From: Planctomycetaceae bacterium
GTDB lineage: Bacteria > Planctomycetota > Planctomycetia > Planctomycetales > Planctomycetaceae
Direction: 5' to 3'
DNA: 18,741 nt
Assembly: GCA_020426085.1 (NCBI GenBank)
Contig: JAGQQP010000018.1
Span: 1 to 18,741, forward strand
The notes under the pieces: generated by a model
Databases searched by the model: none
Seen by the model: the letters and a program-made list of their open reading frames with translations, nothing else
What the model was told of the DNA's origin: nothing
Shown: in pieces, positions 15,349-18,741 of the stretch
How the letters are laid out: each line of letters begins with the position of its first letter
Position numbering within the stretch: position 1 is the first letter of the stretch
Made by a program: the position numbers and the translations under genes

Positions 15349-16734
15349 TTAATCTTTTCCATACGGTGTAAGCGGCTTTTGCCAGGGAACACTACCATAC
15401 CGCTGAATCTCTGCTCTTAACAACACCGAGAGCTGATTGAATTTCTGACGATTACTCTCGGCCAGATTTTTCTGTTCCAGGGGATCGGTTTTCAGGTCAT
15501 ACAGTTCGAGTGGCGCGAAAGGGCTGTTCTGCAGAAGTTTCCATTGTCCACTGCGGACTGCTTCAATCGTTTTGCCACCATAGCGATTACCACCTTCGCG
15601 TCGTCGAAAGAACCAGTGTGCGCGTAACGTCTGCTGTTGTTTTCCCTGCAGGGTCGGAAGAAAGCTGACGGCATCCAGATCTGCAGGAACAGTGATACCA
15701 CTTGCTTCACATACCGTGGGAAAAATATCCATACTCATCGCCATGAACTTTGTCTCGGATTGTGGTGCGATATGATTTTTCCAGACGACTCCCGTGGGAA
15801 CTTTTAAACCACCTTCGTACATACTCTGTTTACCATCACGCAACGCTCCATTATTGGCCCCCGCGCTTAACTGTCCGCCGTTATCAGAACTGAAGACAAT
15901 CAGGGTATTATCACTCAAGCCGGTTTCATCCAGTGTCTGAACGACTTTCCCGATTCCTGCATCCAGATGTTCTATCAATGCGACCAGTTTAGCCCGGTTG
16001 TCATCGATGCCTGCTTCACGCTGTTTCACCTTGTCCAACCAGTCCTGTGGAGGCTGAATGGGTGTATGCGGTGCATTATACGCGAGATACAGAAAGAAGG
16101 GGCTTTCCGACTTTGCCTGTGCTTTTAAATACTCACAGGTCCAGTCCGTAAACAGATCCGTGGCGTGCCCCTGGGGGTCGACTGTTTTCTGATTATACCG
16201 CATGTAATTTACATTGTGTCGACGGTGTTGATAGTAGTCATCCATCATATCGCCCAGGAACCCTCTAAAGAGATCAAAGCCCCGTTCGTTGGGTGTATTC
16301 GGCGATTCCAGACCCAGGTGCCATTTCCCGATGATGGCAGTCTGATAGCCTGCTTTTTGAAAGACATCTGCCAGCGTGACCGCTGATGGTTTGAGATAAC
16401 CCCAGCTGTTTTCGGGGTGAGTACGAATCACACCTGGAACTCCTACCATATCCTGATAGTGCCCCGTTAATAAAGCGGCCCGCGTGGGAGAACAGACAGG
16501 GCAGTTCGCATAAAAATTACTGAACTTCATCCCCCGGTTTAACAGTCCGTCAATATGAGGCGACTTTAAATCGGGGGCACCATAGCTGCTTAAATCTCCA
16601 TAGCCCAGATCATCCACCAGGATCACCAGTATATTTGGCCGAGCCGTTTGCGTTGAATTTGCCCATACGAATGAATGGGAAAACAGTGCGAGCAAAACGA
16701 AGAATAAAATACACAGCGGATTTAATCTTTTCAT
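15349..16734 (-). CDS. Secreted sulfatase (formylglycine-dependent arylsulfatase family)
   Basis: 461 residues with a signal peptide (MKRLNPLCILFFVLLALFSHSFVWA). The catalytic motif is CSPTRAALLTG with Cys81, the residue converted to formylglycine by an anaerobic or FGE-type maturase. Metal ligands include D41-D42 in VDDLGYGD and SSDNGG further on, and GKWHLG supplies the conserved lysine and histidine. The domain order and length match the sulfatase family, which hydrolyses sulfate esters of polysaccharides or sulfated lipids; the substrate cannot be read from sequence. The ATG at 16734 is preferred to an in-frame GTG at 16746, because GGA is placed 7 bases before it and it starts the signal peptide. 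It lies 54 bp downstream of the PLD-like gene on the same strand. Sulfatases are greatly expanded in marine planctomycetes. Confidence 0.94.
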   Translation of the reverse strand: MKRLNPLCILFFVLLALFSHSFVWANSTQTARPNILVILVDDLGYGDLSSYGAPDLKSPHIDGLLNRGMKFSNFYANCPVCSPTRAALLTGHYQDMVGVPGVIRTHPENSWGYLKPSAVTLADVFQKAGYQTAIIGKWHLGLESPNTPNERGFDLFRGFLGDMMDDYYQHRRHNVNYMRYNQKTVDPQGHATDLFTDWTCEYLKAQAKSESPFFLYLAYNAPHTPIQPPQDWLDKVKQREAGIDDNRAKLVALIEHLDAGIGKVVQTLDETGLSDNTLIVFSSDNGGQLSAGANNGALRDGKQSMYEGGLKVPTGVVWKNHIAPQSETKFMAMSMDIFPTVCEASGITVPADLDAVSFLPTLQGKQQQTLRAHWFFRRREGGNRYGGKTIEAVRSGQWKLLQNSPFAPLELYDLKTDPLEQKNLAESNRQKFNQLSVLLRAEIQRYGSVPWQKPLTPYGKD

Positions 16735-16788
16735 GTTCACGTCCACTTTCCGATTGAGGGAGTGCAGGATTTGACTATTTTTTGTCTT

Positions 16789-17481
16789 TTAAACAAGGAA
16801 TTCATTCCAGAGTTTTTCAAATTCCGATTCAAAACGACTCAGAAGTTGAGGATCATTGGTGATCACCAGGTTTTCCGAATTATTGTAAGAGGCACTACGC
16901 GTCCAGTTATAGCTGCCCGTTAATACGAACTCGGAATCAAACAGGGCAAATTTATGGTGCATGTGATATTCGGTCTGGTCGATTCTAACGGAGATTCCCG
17001 CGCTCTTCAGGCGTTCAATGTCAGATCCACGATCGAACGATTTGTCATTATCCGTAATAATCCGAATCTGGACCCGGCGTTGGTGCGCATCCAGAATGGC
17101 ATCGGAGACCCGATCATCTGTGATGGTAAAGACGCAGATATCAATGTTTTTTCTGGCAGAAGAGATCAGTCGGCAAATGCGATGCGAGCAGTCGTCATGC
17201 GGACTGAATAATGCTTCCGAACTGAGTGTCGCTTCTTTTGTATTGGCATTCGCCAGGATTTTCATCAGATCTTCCAGCCAGGAAAGTGCCTGTATATCAG
17301 AAGCACCTGCCGGTTTATTTTCGCGAAAGATCTGAAAGGCTTCATTGCGAATCAGCGACAAATTATGATCGGTGAGGCTGATATGCGAAAAAATCTGATT
17401 CAACGCGGAACGTTCACTGCGCGTCATCTGAAAATCTTCAAATGTCTGCTGTAACATATTCCGAATTTGTGAGCGGTCCAT
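16789..17481 (-). CDS. Single-HKD phospholipase D-like protein resembling MitoPLD/Zucchini
   Basis: 230 residues with one HKD motif: HHKFALFD (H175, K177, D182), followed by LTGSYNWT and NNSENLV. Active enzymes with one HKD must dimerise. The stretch from about 90 to 230 (SPHDDCSHRICRLISSAR, VFTITDDRVSDAILDAHQRR, IITDNDKS, RLKSAGISVRIDQT) follows the same order as the animal PLD6/MitoPLD/Zucchini family and bacterial Nuc-type endonucleases. An extra N-terminal region of about 85 residues, apparently helical, precedes it and I do not recognise it. No signal peptide or membrane anchor is seen, so it is probably cytoplasmic. It could be a nuclease or a phospholipase, and sequence alone does not decide. 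A weak minus-strand TATAGG (17499 to 17494) lies 12 bases upstream of the ATG at 17481, and no Shine-Dalgarno is seen. The sulfatase gene follows on the same strand. Confidence 0.85.
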   Translation of the reverse strand: MDRSQIRNMLQQTFEDFQMTRSERSALNQIFSHISLTDHNLSLIRNEAFQIFRENKPAGASDIQALSWLEDLMKILANANTKEATLSSEALFSPHDDCSHRICRLISSARKNIDICVFTITDDRVSDAILDAHQRRVQIRIITDNDKSFDRGSDIERLKSAGISVRIDQTEYHMHHKFALFDSEFVLTGSYNWTRSASYNNSENLVITNDPQLLSRFESEFEKLWNEFLV

Positions 17482-17597
17482 ATCGGAAAGCTGCCTATAA
17501 TGGATACGAGGGATAGTCGAACGGCAGACATTGATTCCGTACGATGTCTGGCTTAATTTATACTAACGTCAACACTCTCCATGGAAAAGACACTCGA

Positions 17598-18497
17598 ATG
17601 AAACTGTTGATTTCAGGCAGCTCCGGACTAGTTGGTTCACACTTATGCCAGACACTGTACGCTGACCCTGCCTACGAAACGGTACGACTGGTTCGAAAGC
17701 AATCTTCAGAAAAGCAGGGGACCACCGTTTTGTGGCAGCCGACCAGTGACTGTATGGACCTGGCGATCTTTGCCGGAGTGGATGCGGTGATTCACCTGGG
17801 GGGCGTGAATATTGCTGAAAAACGCTGGTCACCTGAGATTAAGCAGAAAATCTATAACAGCCGTGTGCAGTCAACCAGTCTGCTGGCAAATTCCCTGTCG
17901 CAACTGGAACAGCCTCCTGCGACTTTTATCTGCGCTTCGGCAATTGGCTATTATGGAGAACGCGGCGATGAACGTCTTGATGAGAGCAGTCCGCGTGGTG
18001 ACGGTTTTCTGACAGATGTCTGTTCCGCCTGGGAGTCAGCCACACAACCTGCCCGGGATGCGGGAATTCGCGTGGTCAACACGCGGTTCGGCATGATTCT
18101 CGACAAGGAGGGCGGGGCACTGGGCCAAATGTTGACGCCCTTCAAATTTGGTGTGGGCGGAAAACTGGGAAGTGGATCTCAATACTGGAGCTGGATTGCC
18201 TTACCCGATGTCGTGCAGGCGATTCTGTTCTGTCTGCAGCATACTGAAATCCAGGGGCCCGTAAACTTTGTTGCCCCCGATGAAGTCACCAATCTGGAAT
18301 TCACCAAAACCCTGGGAAAGGTCCTCGGCCGACCAACATGTCTGCCGGTTCCCGCCTGGGCCATTAAAACGATCTTTGGTGAAATGGGGCAGGAACTGAT
18401 GCTGTGCAGTGCACGTGTTACGCCACAAAAACTGCAGGCCGCGGGATATGAATTCGCGTATCCCAAGCTCGAAGAGGCATTTCGCGGGCTTATATAG
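17598..18497 (+). CDS. NAD(P)-dependent epimerase/SDR protein, TIGR01777 (YfcH-like) family
   Basis: 299 residues, the usual length. It begins with the nucleotide-binding motif MKLLISGSSGLVGSHLC (GxxGxxG at 7-13), followed by family strings VIHLGGVNIAEKRWSPEIK, SAIGYYGERGDERLDE, GIRVVNTRFGMILDKEGGAL, WSWIALPDVV and PVNFVAPDEVTNLEF. These place it in the TIGR01777 group of extended SDR proteins, whose physiological reaction is not established. The ATG at 17598 is chosen over an in-frame ATG at 17544 because the family starts at this point; the 18-residue extension has no similarity to it. A GGAAAAGA purine stretch lies about 7-14 bases before it, so the Shine-Dalgarno is not ideally placed. 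A TATACT (17559-17564) upstream is a possible -10 box but lacks a good -35. The gene converges on miaB, 9 bp away. Confidence 0.92.
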   Translation: MKLLISGSSGLVGSHLCQTLYADPAYETVRLVRKQSSEKQGTTVLWQPTSDCMDLAIFAGVDAVIHLGGVNIAEKRWSPEIKQKIYNSRVQSTSLLANSLSQLEQPPATFICASAIGYYGERGDERLDESSPRGDGFLTDVCSAWESATQPARDAGIRVVNTRFGMILDKEGGALGQMLTPFKFGVGGKLGSGSQYWSWIALPDVVQAILFCLQHTEIQGPVNFVAPDEVTNLEFTKTLGKVLGRPTCLPVPAWAIKTIFGEMGQELMLCSARVTPQKLQAAGYEFAYPKLEEAFRGLI

Positions 18498-18506
18498 CTG
18501 ACAGAG

Positions 18507-18741
18507 TTACTGCAGAATCGGCAATGATGAACCAGGATTGTGCTGGTATTCCTTCGTGACAATACCACCGATCAGAGTCGTCGGAGTCACATCGAAGATT
18601 TCCACCGTTGCCAGGGAGCCTGCTAATCGCGGGTTGCCGTCGAAGACCACGATACGATCGCAATTAGAGCGACCAACCAGCTGCTCTGCCAGCGATTCCT
18701 CAATTGCTTTCTGAGCGGATTTACTGGGGCCTTCCACCAGA
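18507..18741 (-). CDS. miaB: MiaB tRNA methylthiotransferase, partial (C-terminal TRAM domain only)
   Basis: The last 77 codons of a minus-strand gene that runs off the right edge, ending at TAA (18509 to 18507). The reading LVEGPSKS, then EQLVGRSNCDRIVVFDG, VEIFDVTPTTLIGGIV, matches the TRAM domain of MiaB, the radical-SAM enzyme that adds the 2-methylthio group to i6A37 of tRNAs. The TRAM domain binds the tRNA, while the iron-sulfur and radical-SAM parts lie beyond the window. Related RimO and MtaB proteins also have TRAM domains, but GDRIVVFDG-type and VEGPSK strings fit MiaB best. It faces the epimerase gene tail to tail with only 9 bp between the stops. Confidence 0.88.
   Translation of the reverse strand, partial: LVEGPSKSAQKAIEESLAEQLVGRSNCDRIVVFDGNPRLAGSLATVEIFDVTPTTLIGGIVTKEYQHNPGSSLPILQ

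Noticed and set aside
1..18741. CRISPR arrays, tRNAs, rRNAs, insertion sequences
   Set aside because: No regularly spaced repeats, cloverleaf-like sequence, rRNA-like stretch or transposase reading was seen, though a tRNA scan by eye is not exhaustive.

Overview
The window is most likely from a planctomycete, probably a Gimesia-like member of the Planctomycetales. This is inferred from gene content and not from a marker gene. The evidence is moderate GC, a formylglycine-type sulfatase, a short leucine-rich-repeat lipoprotein, a secreted five-bladed beta-propeller glycosidase-like protein, a DUF58/transglutaminase pair, a short GGQ release-factor-like protein and weak or absent Shine-Dalgarno sequences before many genes.

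Layout, left to right. Bases 1-1958 (minus) hold the N-terminal and membrane parts of a ComEC/Rec2 DNA-uptake protein that runs off the left edge. It lies 22 bp downstream of a secreted beta-propeller protein (1981-2958, minus). A divergent control region with a good sigma-70-like promoter and a dyad (2983-3093) separates these from a plus-strand peptide-transport locus: a fused two-domain ATPase (3094-4965), a small secreted CAP/SCP-domain protein (5139-5573), a lipoprotein peptide-binding protein (5815-7737) and two permeases (7847-8833 and 8895-10004). Together the ATPase, binding lipoprotein and permeases make a complete Dpp/Opp-type importer. The gaps in this locus are rich in inverted repeats. 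The most notable is a leader before the CAP gene that is closed by a perfect 10-bp helix and could pair alternatively with the ribosome-binding site.

Converging on the transporter, 3 bp away, is a minus-strand pair: a DUF58 protein (12365-13777) and a TgpA-type membrane transglutaminase (10008-12332). Upstream of these is a stand-alone GGQ protein (13946-14485, minus), probably a ribosome-rescue factor. A 325-bp gap precedes an LRR lipoprotein (14811-15332, plus). A sulfatase (15349-16734, minus) lies 54 bp downstream of a single-HKD phospholipase D-like protein resembling MitoPLD/Zucchini (16789-17481, minus). Divergent from that is a TIGR01777-type NAD-dependent epimerase (17598-18497, plus), which meets the C-terminal TRAM domain of miaB (18507 to the right edge, minus).

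I saw no rRNA, tRNA, CRISPR array, insertion sequence or phage gene. Most genes belong to well-known families. The best candidates for something undescribed are the structured RNA around the CAP gene, the placement of that gene inside a peptide-import locus, the single-HKD protein with its extra N-terminal domain, and the GGQ protein with a non-ArfB-like tail.
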